Shown: positions 36,739-47,629, counted from the stretch's first letter. The stretch: DNA of 64,000 nt from Lewinella sp. JB7 (GCF_024297185.1 NZ_JANCTD010000001.1:395894-459893), one strand, 5' to 3'. Notes: a model not told the origin generated them from the letters alone. Translations and numbers: made by a program.

Positions 36739-38202
36739 TTAACGGAACTCCAGCACGCCGTCGTCGATCCGTTCGTAGCGGGTGAGCAGCGCATCGGCCA
36801 GATAGTTCTGGTACACCCGCCAGGGTCGCCGTGATCCCTGCACGGGCATTTTGTCACCGGCCCGCCGGATGTACCCGGCGCTGAAGTCCAGTAGGGGACG
36901 GGGGTCGACTCCGGCTTCCCGTGTGGGTGTCACTACCCGGTACCCTTTACGGTCCATATGGCGCAGGAGGCGGCAGACGTAGTTGGCCGTCAGGTCGGTC
37001 TTCAGCGTCCAGGAAGCGTTGGTGTAGCCGAAGGCAATGGCGAAGTTGGGTACGCCGGCGGCGAGCATACCCTTGTAGATCATGATGTCGCCGGTACGGA
37101 TTTCCCGGCCGTCCACGGTGACCCTGGCCCCTCCGAGCAGACGGATCTTCAGGCCGGTGGCTAGTACGACCAGGTCGGCGGGAAGCTCCCGCCCCGACTC
37201 CAATCTAATCCCCCCGGAGGTGAAGCGGTCGATCCGGTCGGTAACCACCGCCGCCCGGCCGCCGCGGATGGAGCGGAACAGATCGCCGTCGGGCACCAGG
37301 CAGAGCCGCTGGTCCCAGGGGTCGTAGCGGGGATTGAAGTGAACGTCTACGTCCACCTCCGGCCCCAGTTGTTTGGCGGCGTTGTTCATGATCCACCGCT
37401 TGATCCGGTTAGGGAACAGTTGCGAGATGCCGTAGAGGGCCATACTGCCCCCCAGATTGATCCAGCGATTAATGCGGTAGGCCCAGCGCTCCGGCAGTAC
37501 GCGCCGCATGCGATCGTACGGCGCGTTGCGGTTGGGAATGGTCATGATGTACGTGGGTGACCGTTGCAGCATCGTCACGTGGGCGGCCCGTTCGGCGAGG
37601 GTCGGTACCAGGGTTACCGCGGTGGCCCCACTGCCTACGACTACGACCCGTCGATCGGTGTAGCTCGTGTCGTCGGACCAGAATTGGGGATGCACGATTG
37701 CCCCCTTAAAATCCGCCTCGCCCGCGAAGGTGGGCCGGTGGGCCTCCGTATAGCTGTAGTAGCCGCTGCACATGTAGAGGAAACGGGTACGGAACTGGCA
37801 AGAGTGGTCACCCTTTTCGACGGTGAGGGTCCAGTAAGCGGTGGTACTGTCCCAGTCGGCCCCGATGACCCGGTGCCCGTAGCGGATGCGCTTGTCGATG
37901 CCGTACGCCGCCGCGGTTTCCCGCAGGTAGTCTAGAATTTCGGCACCCGCCGCGAGGGGTTGGGGTTGTCGCCACGGCCGGAAGCGGTAGCCGAAGGTGA
38001 ACATGTCGGAGTCCGACCGCACGCCCGGGTAGCGGAAGAGGTCCCAGGTGCCGCCCAGCTGTTCGCGACTCTCTAGGATAGCGTAGCGCTTAGCGGGGCA
38101 CTTCCGCTGTAACCAGTAGGCCGTACCAATACCGGACAGACCGGCCCCTACGATGATGACGTCGTAGGTGGGTGGGGAGTCCTGCCGGGTTTGCTCGCTC
38201 AT
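36739..38202 (-). CDS. FAD-dependent monooxygenase of the Baeyer-Villiger type
   Basis: 487-aa flavoprotein. The FAD motif is VIIVGAGLSGIGTAYWLQ (residues 16-33) and the NADPH motif VVVVGSGATAVTLVP (186-200). Between them the Baeyer-Villiger fingerprint FxGxxxHxxxW is exact in FKGAIVHPQFW (165-175). The DxxGGTW-like ESREQLGGTWDLFRYPGVRSD is also typical. It would insert oxygen next to a ketone or oxidise N or S atoms with NADPH; the substrate is unknown. It lies 29 bp after the fucosidase gene on the same strand and may be co-transcribed, though no biochemical link is evident. Confidence 0.93.
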   Translation of the reverse strand: MSEQTRQDSPPTYDVIIVGAGLSGIGTAYWLQRKCPAKRYAILESREQLGGTWDLFRYPGVRSDSDMFTFGYRFRPWRQPQPLAAGAEILDYLRETAAAYGIDKRIRYGHRVIGADWDSTTAYWTLTVEKGDHSCQFRTRFLYMCSGYYSYTEAHRPTFAGEADFKGAIVHPQFWSDDTSYTDRRVVVVGSGATAVTLVPTLAERAAHVTMLQRSPTYIMTIPNRNAPYDRMRRVLPERWAYRINRWINLGGSMALYGISQLFPNRIKRWIMNNAAKQLGPEVDVDVHFNPRYDPWDQRLCLVPDGDLFRSIRGGRAAVVTDRIDRFTSGGIRLESGRELPADLVVLATGLKIRLLGGARVTVDGREIRTGDIMIYKGMLAAGVPNFAIAFGYTNASWTLKTDLTANYVCRLLRHMDRKGYRVVTPTREAGVDPRPLLDFSAGYIRRAGDKMPVQGSRRPWRVYQNYLADALLTRYERIDDGVLEFR

Positions 38203-38231
38203 GGAAAAATCGTTGCACCCGCGTGCCCGCC

Positions 38232-40613
38232 CTAAAAGTCGAGCGTGATCCGCTCCCCCCGCTTGAGGGAGACCGGTCGCTGGGTGGACCCGTAAATTAC
38301 GGTGGTTTGCGCGTCCGCCCGGGCCGTGAGGGTAGCACGTACGGGTTTAGCGTCGGCCCATTCGAGGTCAACGACGAAGCCGCCGCGGGCGCCCATGCCG
38401 GTCACGGATCCCGACGGCCAGGCCTCCGGTAGCGCCGGAAGTAGGGTGATGGTGTCTGCGGAAGATTGCATCAGCAGTTCGATGACCGCCGCCGCGCCCC
38501 CGAAGTTTCCGTCGATCTGGAAGGGCGGGTGGGCGTCGAGCAAGTTGGGGTAAGTGCCGCCGTGACGGGCCCCCACGGGCGGGACGTAGCGCAGGAGCGT
38601 CCGGTACATGCGGTAGGCGCGGTCGCCGTCGCCGAGCCGGGCCCAGAGATTGATGCGCCAGCCCTTGGACCATCCGGTGGTCTCGTCGCCCTTGATCTCG
38701 AGCGTCCGGCGGGCGGCGGCGGCGAGGTCGGGGGTAAGGCGGGGCGACAGGTGGTGCCCGGGGTGGAGCCCGAACAGATGGGTCTGGTGGCGATGTTGGG
38801 GGTCCTGGTCCTGCCAGTCGTGAAACCACTCCTGCAACTGACCTTCGCTGCCGATGCGGTAGGGGTGGAGGTTGTCGTGAACCTCCCGGGCCCGGGAGGT
38901 GAAGTCATTCCGCAGCTGGAGGGTTTCCGCACCGGCGAGGTAATTCGCGAAAAGCTCGCGGAGCATGGCCAGGTCGGCGGTGGCACCGTAGAGGGTGGAG
39001 CCGACGTAGCCGTCCGGGGTAATGAACTTCGCCTCCGGGGAGGTCGACGGGGAGGTGATGTAGTGGCCCGCGGTGTCGCGCACGACCCAGTCCAGTCCGA
39101 AGCGGACGGCGCCCTCCAGCAGGGGCAGGGCCCGCTCGCGCAGGAAAGTGGTGTCGCGGGTATAGAGGTAGTGCTCCCAGAGGTGGGTCGCCAGCCAGAC
39201 GCCGCCGAAGTTCCAGTTGGCCCAGTTGGGGTCGCCCTGGCCGTAGTCGCCGACGGGGTTGCTGAGGGCCCAGATGTCGGAGTTATGGGCGGCCACCCAG
39301 CCGTCGGTGCCGTAGTACGCCCGGGCCGTGCGGGCGCCGGTCTTGGCGATGTTGCCGATGAGGTCGAGCAGGGGAGTGTGCAGGTCGGAAAGGTTGCCGG
39401 GGCCCGCCAGCCAGTAATTCTCCTGGGCGTTGATGTTGATGGTGTAGTTGCTGCTCCACGGCGGACGCAGGTGGGGGTTCCAGAGTCCTTGCAGGTTAGC
39501 CGGTACGCCGGGGGTGCGGGAACTGGAGATGAGCAGGTAGCGGCCGAAGTTGAAGTAGAGTTCCTCCAGGGCGCGATCTTCCTCCCCCTCGGCGTAGCGC
39601 CGCAGGCGGGCGTCGGTGGACAGGTCGGGGGCATCGGTGGGTCCGAGATCGAGTTGGAGGCGATCGTAGAAGTTTCGGTAGTCGGCGACGTGGGCGTCGT
39701 GAAGGGCGGCGTACTCGCGCTGGCTGGCGGCGGCCAGGGCTTCGGCGGCCAGGGCCCGGTTATCCAGCCCTTCGGTGGCGGGGTTCTTATCAAAGCCGTT
39801 GAAGCTCGTAGCAATGGCCACCAGGATCACCGCCTCGTTCACGCCGGCAAGCTGGAGAGTGGTATCGGTCGTGGTGACCCGTCCGCCCTCGTGCTTCACC
39901 CGGAAGAGGGAAGTGAAGCGGGTGCCCCGCTCCGGATCGAAACGTACGGCATCGGGCATCCGGCCCCGGTAGCTGGGCTCGGCGTGGTAGGGGGCGTAGC
40001 CATTGACGTGTAGATCGCCGTCCCGAACCTCAGTAGCGTACCGTAAGAGGCTGCTGAAGCGCAGGGTCGCGTTGACGGCGCCGGGCCGGTCAGCGGTGAG
40101 GCGGATGGCGATCACCCGGTCCGGGTGGGACACGAAGTATTCCCGGCGAAGGGTGGTGCCCCCCGTGCGGTATTGCGCGCGGGCGGTGGCGGTCCGGAGG
40201 TCGAGCTCGCGGCGGTAATCGGTAGTGCCGGTGGGCGTGTCGAAGTCGAGCAGCAGGGTGCCCAGGGGGGCGTAGGAATCCGAAAACGGGCCCTGCAGTA
40301 CTTTATTCAGTGAGTCGGCGGCGCGGTAATCCTCGGCGGCCAGGGCGGCGCGGATGGCGGGAAGATTGCCGGCCACGTCGGGAAAGTGGGAAGAGTCGAC
40401 GGGTTCGCCGGACCAGAGGGTCAGGTCGTTGAGGTAAATAGTATCGGTACCCGTACCTCCGAAGACCGATGCTCCCAGGCGGCCGTTGCCGAGCACCAGG
40501 CTTTCCTCAAAGTAGCGGGCCGGGCGGTCGTAGCGCAGGAGCTCGTCGGCGGCCGTCTGAGCGGTGAGGGGTAGGCAAGCCGCGAGCAGGCAGCATGAGA
40601 TGGTGTAGCGCAT
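38232..40613 (-). CDS. GH95-family alpha-L-fucosidase, secreted
   Basis: Releases terminal alpha-L-fucose (or galactose) from glycans by inversion. The signal peptide ends near LPLTAQ. The N-terminal GH95 start LRYDRPARYFEESLVLGNGRLGASVFGG is recognisable (two adjacent blocks), as is LTLWSGEP. In the (alpha/alpha)6 domain, NYTININAQENYW carries the catalytic Asn pair, QLQEWFHDWQDQDPQHRH the Glu region and FQIDGNFGGAAAVIELL the Asp region. Length 793 aa from ATG 40613 is typical. The nearby sulfatase and esterase genes suggest attack on decorated fucose-rich glycans. Confidence 0.95.
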   Translation of the reverse strand: MRYTISCCLLAACLPLTAQTAADELLRYDRPARYFEESLVLGNGRLGASVFGGTGTDTIYLNDLTLWSGEPVDSSHFPDVAGNLPAIRAALAAEDYRAADSLNKVLQGPFSDSYAPLGTLLLDFDTPTGTTDYRRELDLRTATARAQYRTGGTTLRREYFVSHPDRVIAIRLTADRPGAVNATLRFSSLLRYATEVRDGDLHVNGYAPYHAEPSYRGRMPDAVRFDPERGTRFTSLFRVKHEGGRVTTTDTTLQLAGVNEAVILVAIATSFNGFDKNPATEGLDNRALAAEALAAASQREYAALHDAHVADYRNFYDRLQLDLGPTDAPDLSTDARLRRYAEGEEDRALEELYFNFGRYLLISSSRTPGVPANLQGLWNPHLRPPWSSNYTININAQENYWLAGPGNLSDLHTPLLDLIGNIAKTGARTARAYYGTDGWVAAHNSDIWALSNPVGDYGQGDPNWANWNFGGVWLATHLWEHYLYTRDTTFLRERALPLLEGAVRFGLDWVVRDTAGHYITSPSTSPEAKFITPDGYVGSTLYGATADLAMLRELFANYLAGAETLQLRNDFTSRAREVHDNLHPYRIGSEGQLQEWFHDWQDQDPQHRHQTHLFGLHPGHHLSPRLTPDLAAAARRTLEIKGDETTGWSKGWRINLWARLGDGDRAYRMYRTLLRYVPPVGARHGGTYPNLLDAHPPFQIDGNFGGAAAVIELLMQSSADTITLLPALPEAWPSGSVTGMGARGGFVVDLEWADAKPVRATLTARADAQTTVIYGSTQRPVSLKRGERITLDF

Positions 40614-40666
40614 GGGGGTCAACATGGTCGTCAAATTACTGCACGGAGCCCGTACCGTCCGGTTGT

Positions 40667-40674
40667 TACCTTGC
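40667..40674 (+). promoter_or_regulatory. Possible -7 element TACCTTGC of the esterase gene
   Basis: Near match to TAnnTTTG, 14 nt before ATG 40689. It overlaps the alternative TTG start at 40671, which supports the ATG as the true start. Confidence 0.35.
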
Positions 40675-40688
40675 GGAAAAAACCTGGT

Positions 40689-41723
40689 ATGCTCCGCTCC
40701 CTATGGCTGTTTTCATTCCTCCTGCTCGCCGGTTGGCTGCCGGCCCAGTTCGGTGGGGGTACGGTAACCATCGATTCCCTCTCCTCACCGCGATTGGATA
40801 ACGCCTTCGGGGAGCCGACCACGCGGGCCATGTCGGTCTACCTGCCGCCCGGCTACGCCACCTCCACCGTCCGTTACCCGGTTATCTACTATCTGCACGG
40901 CTTTCTCAACGATCATACCCTCACCGTCGAGATGATCGCCACCCTCGACGAAGCCATTGCCGCGGAACGGATTCCGCCCTTCATCCTGGTCGTGTCCGAC
41001 AGTAAAACCCAGGTCGACGGCAGCTTCTACAGCAACTCCGGCTTCGGCAATCTCGAGGATTACCTGGCCTACGACCTGGTGAAGCACATGGACGCGAACT
41101 ACCGGACCCGCCCCGACCGCCTGAGCCGCGGCGTCACCGGGCACAGCATGGGGGGCTACGGCGCCCTGAAACTGGCCATGCGCCACCCCGACGTATTCAG
41201 CAGCGTATACGCTCTGAGTCCGGGCGCCCTGACCGTGGTCGGCGAGTACGGTCCGAACAGCGATACCTACCGGGAATTGGCGGGCATCACTACGATGGAC
41301 GAGCTGCTGAAATCCTATTTCCCGAAGGTGATCGTGGCCTTCGGGCGCGCCTGGTCACCCAACCCGAACAAGCCACCCTTCTACGCCGACATTCCCTTCG
41401 CCTACGATGCGGATGGACTGCTCGTTGTCGACCCCGCCGTACTCGATAAGTGGTACGCGGAGATGCCGGTCCACATGATCGATGCGTACCGCGAAAACCT
41501 GCGGTCGCTCACCGCCATCAAGCTCGACTGGGGCCGCAATGCCGGCGACCGCTTCGTGCGGCAGTGCGAAATGTTCAGCCAGCGACTGGAGAACGCCGGC
41601 GTGGCCCACTTTGCTGAGGAGTATATCGGTACCCACACCAGCGACATCTTCACGCCGGGCGGACGGGTATCCACGGATATGCTGCCCTTCTTCGCGGAGT
41701 ATCTGGAATTCGCGGCGGAGTAG
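40689..41723 (+). CDS. Secreted alpha/beta-hydrolase, esterase (esterase D/acetyl xylan esterase-like)
   Basis: 344 aa with signal peptide (LRSLWLFSFLLLAGWLPAQ). Esterase-D-type fold: YPVIYYLHGFLND (oxyanion loop), the nucleophile in GVTGHSMGGYGALKLAMRHP, and a C-terminal His in EEYIGTHTSDIF. It probably removes acyl groups from carbohydrates or cleaves other esters. The gene is divergent from the fucosidase gene with 75 bp between starts. ATG 40689 gives a normal signal peptide. Confidence 0.9.
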   Translation: MLRSLWLFSFLLLAGWLPAQFGGGTVTIDSLSSPRLDNAFGEPTTRAMSVYLPPGYATSTVRYPVIYYLHGFLNDHTLTVEMIATLDEAIAAERIPPFILVVSDSKTQVDGSFYSNSGFGNLEDYLAYDLVKHMDANYRTRPDRLSRGVTGHSMGGYGALKLAMRHPDVFSSVYALSPGALTVVGEYGPNSDTYRELAGITTMDELLKSYFPKVIVAFGRAWSPNPNKPPFYADIPFAYDADGLLVVDPAVLDKWYAEMPVHMIDAYRENLRSLTAIKLDWGRNAGDRFVRQCEMFSQRLENAGVAHFAEEYIGTHTSDIFTPGGRVSTDMLPFFAEYLEFAAE

Positions 41724-41760
41724 GGCGCGCTAAGAATAGCAGGTCGGCTGATGCACGACG

Positions 41761-42654
41761 CTACAGGAAGCGCTGTACGTAGCGCTTGAAGAACTCGGCG
41801 CTGTCGGCTACGCTGCGCAGGGGAGTGTAGGTATAGTTACCGCCCTGCTCGAGGTAGTAAAATTCGAGACCGGCCCGTGCGGGATCGGGAAGGATGGTGG
41901 TGTAGTCGATGGTGCCGTTGCCGAGTTCGGTGTAATCGCGGGAAACGGGGTGCATGTCCTTGATGTGCCACATCACGTAGCGGCCCGGCTGCGCCGCGAC
42001 GAGTTCGCGGGGCGTGGTGACCCCGGCGTGCATAACCCAGTACATGTCGATCTGCAGCTTGACCAGGGCGGGGTCCGTCTCGTTGACGATAAGATCGTAG
42101 CCCCGCTGACCGTCGTGCTCCTCGAATTCGAAGCCGTGGTTGTGGTAGGCGAACCCGAGTCCGGCGGCGGTGACCCGTTCCCCGATGCGGTTGAGCAGTC
42201 CGGGTAGGCGGCGGTAAGTTTCCATAGTGCGCTGCTCGGGGGCCATCCAGGGCCAGGTGACGTAGCGCATATTCAGGGCCCGGGCACCCGTAATGCAATG
42301 GTCGACGAAGCGGTCCAGCTCGTCCGCGGGGCGGTCCAGGTAGGGCGCAAAGCCGAAGTGACCGCTGGATACGGTAAGGTCCAGGTCGTCCAGCACCCGC
42401 CGGAACTCGGCGGCCGGGTAACCATAAAATGCTCCTTGCTCCTCGTCGAAGCCGTACACCTCGAAATCTTCGTAGCCCATGGCCTTCACGGCCCGTAGGG
42501 TGCCGACGGGATCCTTCGCCATGTCATCGCGGATGGTGAAGAGCTGGAGTCCCATTTTGTACCGGGGGGTGGGGGGCATAGGCAGGACCGTTGCGGGTAA
42601 GCAGACGGACGCGCCCAACGTGGCCGCAGTGGTAAGAAATTGTCTGCGCTTCAT
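41761..42654 (-). CDS. TAT-exported sugar phosphate isomerase/epimerase-like TIM barrel
   Basis: 297 aa of the AP-endonuclease-2/xylose isomerase-like TIM-barrel family. The N terminus MKRRQFLTTAATLGAS is a twin-arginine signal. Barrel segments include MGLQLFTIRDDMAKDP, LGFAYHNHGFEFEE (metal-binding His/Glu) and LQIDMYWVMHAG. Such secreted members are common in carbohydrate-degrading Bacteroidota. The exact substrate is unknown. Its start lies 106 bp from the divergent 42,761 gene. Confidence 0.9.
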   Translation of the reverse strand: MKRRQFLTTAATLGASVCLPATVLPMPPTPRYKMGLQLFTIRDDMAKDPVGTLRAVKAMGYEDFEVYGFDEEQGAFYGYPAAEFRRVLDDLDLTVSSGHFGFAPYLDRPADELDRFVDHCITGARALNMRYVTWPWMAPEQRTMETYRRLPGLLNRIGERVTAAGLGFAYHNHGFEFEEHDGQRGYDLIVNETDPALVKLQIDMYWVMHAGVTTPRELVAAQPGRYVMWHIKDMHPVSRDYTELGNGTIDYTTILPDPARAGLEFYYLEQGGNYTYTPLRSVADSAEFFKRYVQRFL

Positions 42655-42760
42655 CCAGGAGTCGATTTGGGCGTCAAAGTAAGGAAGTTTGGTCCGGGAG
42701 ATATCGCCCGATACTCCGTATCATACTTTCCTGAGGCGCGTGCCCCCCAAATATAGCTCC

Positions 42761-43930
42761 ATGACCGACCGAACCATCACCGTTGGAATTATGAAAGTCG
42801 ACGTGGGCGGCGAGGATGCCCGCGGTCTGAGCCGACTAACCGAACAGGCCACCGACACCTTCACCCGGGAGCTTCGCCGGGAGCCCCGGCTCCGTATTCA
42901 ATCCCTCACCTTCGCGGGGCCCCACCTGACGCCGGATCGCGAAGGTTACCGTGCCCTCGACTTCGTACAGATCGGCATCAACGAAAAGACCGAGCGCCGG
43001 CTGGCTTTCTTGCTCATCGTGACGGAGGTCGAAATCACGGCTTCATCACTCTCATACCTGCTCGCACTTCCCTCCCAACTGACCAACGTAGCCATCCTGT
43101 CGACGCGCCGGCTGGCGGACTACGGGTCGGAAGACCTCAAGGATCATGCGCTGCTCGCCGACCGACTCGGTACGCTCATGTTGCACAGTTTCGGCCGCCT
43201 GCTGAACCTTCCCTACCACCCCGACAACACGAACTATATGGCCCGCATTCGGGTGCCGGAGGATCTCGACGCGATGCATCATTTCACCGAGGAACAGTTC
43301 GCCCGTATGGCCGACAACCTGCCGGAAGAGGCTAACGACCGCTATTCGGAGGGGAATCGGTTTTCCTTCGTACTGCGACAAACGGCGGCCAACCTATCCC
43401 GCATCGTGCGCGGTGCCCTGCGGGCAAATCCCATACGCATCGCCACTAAGTTGCCCACCATGATCGCCACGGCCCTGTCGGTGATCGTCCTGCTCATCTT
43501 TGGCGGGGAGACGTGGGACTTTGCCGCCTCCGTCTCGCGCGGCCAGCTGGCGGTGTTCGTCGGTGCCAGCTTTGCCGCGGCGACCTTCGTACTGTACCGG
43601 GCCTTCTCCTTCAAGCTCGTGGGTACCCGCAACGGCAAGATCTCCGAAAGCTCGGTCGTGACCGCGGGAGCTACCTACCTGGCGCTGGTACTGACGCTGT
43701 GCTGTCTGTTTCTCCTTTTCGGCCTGCTGATGTACGGGGTGGTCGTGTTCGTATTCCCCGATCCGCTCATGGACAACTGGACGTCCGACCGGGATGGTTC
43801 TACTCCGGGGGCTCACCTCCGGCTCGTCATCTTTCTGGCCGCGGTGGGCGTACTGTCGGGATCGCTCGGAGGGTCGGCCGATTCCCGGTCGGTAGTCCGC
43901 AACGTGCTCTTCGCGGTGGACGAGACGTAA
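42761..43930 (+). CDS. Membrane protein with a possible degenerate metzincin-like domain
   Basis: 389 aa, family not recognised with certainty. The soluble N-terminal half resembles small metzincin-like proteases in layout and carries LMLHSFGRLLNLPYHPDN (residues 139-156) where archaemetzincins have an HExxHxxGxxHC motif. Here the Glu, second His, Gly and third His positions read Ser143, Arg146, Asn149 and Tyr152, so zinc catalysis is unlikely. Four or five membrane segments follow (about 233-250, 263-282, 300-333, 350-370). Start ATG 42761 is chosen because the upstream open frame overlaps the divergent promoter region. The metzincin link is inference. Confidence 0.75.
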   Translation: MTDRTITVGIMKVDVGGEDARGLSRLTEQATDTFTRELRREPRLRIQSLTFAGPHLTPDREGYRALDFVQIGINEKTERRLAFLLIVTEVEITASSLSYLLALPSQLTNVAILSTRRLADYGSEDLKDHALLADRLGTLMLHSFGRLLNLPYHPDNTNYMARIRVPEDLDAMHHFTEEQFARMADNLPEEANDRYSEGNRFSFVLRQTAANLSRIVRGALRANPIRIATKLPTMIATALSVIVLLIFGGETWDFAASVSRGQLAVFVGASFAAATFVLYRAFSFKLVGTRNGKISESSVVTAGATYLALVLTLCCLFLLFGLLMYGVVVFVFPDPLMDNWTSDRDGSTPGAHLRLVIFLAAVGVLSGSLGGSADSRSVVRNVLFAVDET

Positions 43931-43936
43931 GTCCGT

Positions 43937-44590
43937 TTAGTGGTATTTATGCGAACCGTCGCAGGTCGGCATTCGCCGGGAGTGTCCGCAAATGCAGTCG
44001 TTCAGGCCCTTCCCGGCAAGAATGCGGGGGGCACAACGCTCGATGCGGGCCGTACGCGTCGCCGACTGCTTCGCCCCGGAAAAGTGCAGGAGGTAAGCAC
44101 GCCGGCGCCCGGGCGTGAGGGCGGCGAATGACCTTTCCAGCGCGGGCTGGGCGGTAAAACGGGCGGTGAGTTCGGCGGGTAATTCCGGACTGGCGGACCG
44201 TCGCTCAGGCTTCAGGTCCGCCCGCTCCGCCGCGATGGCCTCCTCAATGTAAGCACGCAGGATCGGTGCGAGCCGGTCAATCTCTTCGGTACCGGTGAAG
44301 CGCAGGAGGCGGGGGACCCGGGTGTTTGCTCCGGGTTTCAGGAGGATGCCGTGGGGATCGCTCAGGACCGCGCCCCGGAAGAAGGTCAGGGTGCAGTTTG
44401 TCTTGAAGCGACCGAGCAGAATGACGTTGCGGTCTGCGTCGGTGTAGCAGGGGGTACGCCACTTCCACGTTTCGTCCAGGCCGCTGGCGAGGACGATAGC
44501 ACGCAGACGACTCAGTTCGGCCGACCACGGTTTGGCGGGGTCGAAGAAGGCTTCCAGGTCCGGATGACCGTACGGGGGCGGGGTGGCCAT
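43937..44590 (-). CDS. YdeI/DUF1801-type protein with a C-terminal CDGSH iron-sulfur motif
   Basis: 217 aa. The N-terminal DUF1801-like domain (LRAIVLASGLDETWKWRTPCY) is followed by a YdeI/OmpD-associated helix region (PELPAELTARFTAQPALERSFAALTPGRRR, split). The last 20 residues contain CICGHSRRMPTCDGSH, an exact CxCxxSxxxPxCDGSH motif (Cys199, Cys201, Cys210, His214) of the type that holds a [2Fe-2S] cluster in CDGSH proteins. Function unknown, possibly redox or stress related. It follows the sulfatase gene by 3 bp on the same strand. Confidence 0.85.
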   Translation of the reverse strand: MATPPPYGHPDLEAFFDPAKPWSAELSRLRAIVLASGLDETWKWRTPCYTDADRNVILLGRFKTNCTLTFFRGAVLSDPHGILLKPGANTRVPRLLRFTGTEEIDRLAPILRAYIEEAIAAERADLKPERRSASPELPAELTARFTAQPALERSFAALTPGRRRAYLLHFSGAKQSATRTARIERCAPRILAGKGLNDCICGHSRRMPTCDGSHKYH

Positions 44591-44593
44591 AAG

Positions 44594-46033
<1,440 letters not shown>

Positions 46034-46275
46034 ATCGGGGCGTATCGTTGCCCCCTAAGGTAAGCGTTCCGTACGGGCGGCGGCGCGCGGGAGCAACGAA
46101 ACAAGGGGAAAAAGCGGTCCCCCCCGGTACATAACCTTGATCGACGCACCGAGCTTTGGCTTATAACAGCCAGTCGCACGGTATAGGATTTGTTTCCGTT
46201 ACCTGCTTAGCCCGAAACACGGCTCTCCGCTGTCCCTTTTGCACCCGCGTCCCCGCCGAAACCTTTGTATTGCGC

Positions 46276-46283
46276 TATCTTTC
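46276..46283 (+). promoter_or_regulatory. Possible -7 element TATCTTTC of the 46.3-kb gene
   Basis: One mismatch to TAnnTTTG, ending 7 nt before ATG 46291. The GC-rich dispersed motif TTTTGCACCCGCGTCCCC precedes it at 46237-46254. Confidence 0.4.
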
Positions 46284-46290
46284 ACCCCCG

Positions 46291-47625
46291 ATGAGCATCT
46301 GGGATAATCTTTTCGGCCGGAAGGCCACTCCCCGGTCCGGTGGGGAACCGGAGCACCGCTTCGGACGCTACACCGATGCCCATAAATCGCGGGAAAACTA
46401 CGCCGCCTGGGATCAGGCACTGGATGCCTTCGAGGAGGGTGACTTTATCGACAGCTGCACCGCCTTCATGGCCTACCTGCGCGATGAACGGGAGGACAAC
46501 GTGAAGTGGCAGCGGGAGGCGGACAGGGTGTACTTCGAACTCTACCAGGGAAGCAAGCGGGTCACCGGAGTAGCTGACCGGGAACAACTGCGCGCCACGG
46601 CCCGGATCGCCCGGCTGGAAGAGGAGAACGCGCAGCTCTTGCGCCGCCTTACGGATATGAACTACGAGCTGAAGTACAGCCGCTTCGCGCTCGACGAGGA
46701 GGACTGCTTGACCATTATTTTCGATACCCCGGTACACGATGCGAGTCCGCACAAACTGTACCACGCACTCAAGGAAATGGCTCTGCGCGCCGACAAGCAG
46801 GACGATCTGCTTCTCGAGGAATTCGGAAGCATTCTGAGCCCGGTGGAAGTCACCCACCTGGAACCGATCTCCGCCCCGGAAAAACAACTGAAACTCGACT
46901 TTCTACGGGAGCGCATTCAGGGAGTGATCGATTACCTCGCGTCCAGCCGCATCAATCCGGAGGAACAACCCGGCGCGGTGGCCTACCTCCTACTCGATCT
47001 GGTGTACCGCCTCGACTACCTGCTCATTCCCGAAGGACACACCATGGAGGCGCTGGAGCGTATGCACCGGATGTACTTCGCCCGGGAGGAAGATCAGGCC
47101 GTCACCTACAAGAATGTCCGCCTGCTCGGCGAACTCCAGCACTTACTGCTGCGCGCGCCGGAAAGTTTCGCCGAGGAATTGTACGCCGGTAAATCGACCT
47201 TCGGCATCACGCTGCCCGCTAGCCATGACCGCCTCGGCAGCCTCATCGCTAACGAGCTGCCCAATATGGACTGGTACCAGGACAACGGCTACCCCGAAGT
47301 GGCGCGCGCCATCCCCGGTTACATCGCCGGATACGCACTGTTCAACTACGCCACTCCGCCGCCCGACCGCGATCTGCTGCATCTGTACTATCGCATAACC
47401 GAAGACGATTATTTTCGCCGCCTTGGCTACCGACAGGAGTTTCTGGACCGGGAAGGCCGCCCCGCCCGCCGCGCCATCCGCGCCGCCATCACCGACATCG
47501 TCGAGCATCACCGCCGGGAATATCCGCGCCTCCGGCCCGGCCTGAGTCACCTCGACTTCGCCTCGCTGTCGGACTTCAGTCGTACGTACCTGGAAATGGT
47601 GAGGGAATTGGATTTGGGGAAGTAG
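46291..47625 (+). CDS. Soluble protein of unknown function with a central coiled coil
   Basis: 444 aa; no family recognised. The N terminus (MSIWDNLFGRK) is followed by a helical domain to about residue 105. A short coiled-coil segment follows (RIARLEEENAQLLRRLTDM), then an alpha/beta region and a Tyr/Asp-rich C-terminal half (for example PNMDWYQDNGYPEVARAIPG). No signal peptide or membrane helix. The start at 46291 is preferred over 46156 because of the promoter-like TATCTTTC 7 nt upstream. It is convergent with the acyl-CoA dehydrogenase gene, separated by a repeat region. Confidence 0.75.
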   Translation: MSIWDNLFGRKATPRSGGEPEHRFGRYTDAHKSRENYAAWDQALDAFEEGDFIDSCTAFMAYLRDEREDNVKWQREADRVYFELYQGSKRVTGVADREQLRATARIARLEEENAQLLRRLTDMNYELKYSRFALDEEDCLTIIFDTPVHDASPHKLYHALKEMALRADKQDDLLLEEFGSILSPVEVTHLEPISAPEKQLKLDFLRERIQGVIDYLASSRINPEEQPGAVAYLLLDLVYRLDYLLIPEGHTMEALERMHRMYFAREEDQAVTYKNVRLLGELQHLLLRAPESFAEELYAGKSTFGITLPASHDRLGSLIANELPNMDWYQDNGYPEVARAIPGYIAGYALFNYATPPPDRDLLHLYYRITEDDYFRRLGYRQEFLDREGRPARRAIRAAITDIVEHHRREYPRLRPGLSHLDFASLSDFSRTYLEMVRELDLGK

Positions 47626-47629
47626 GCGC

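Noticed and set aside
36739..38202. Carotenoid or amine oxidase instead of Baeyer-Villiger-type enzyme
   Set aside because: The exact FxGxxxHxxxW fingerprint between two Rossmann motifs identifies the monooxygenase group.
38466..40013. Long antisense open frame (515 codons) opposite the fucosidase gene
   Set aside because: GC-rich codon bias keeps the opposite frame open; its translation is Gly/Val-rich and has no domain. Similar frames at 3910-4815, 5223-6428, 10295-11350 and 48071-49135 were rejected for the same reason.
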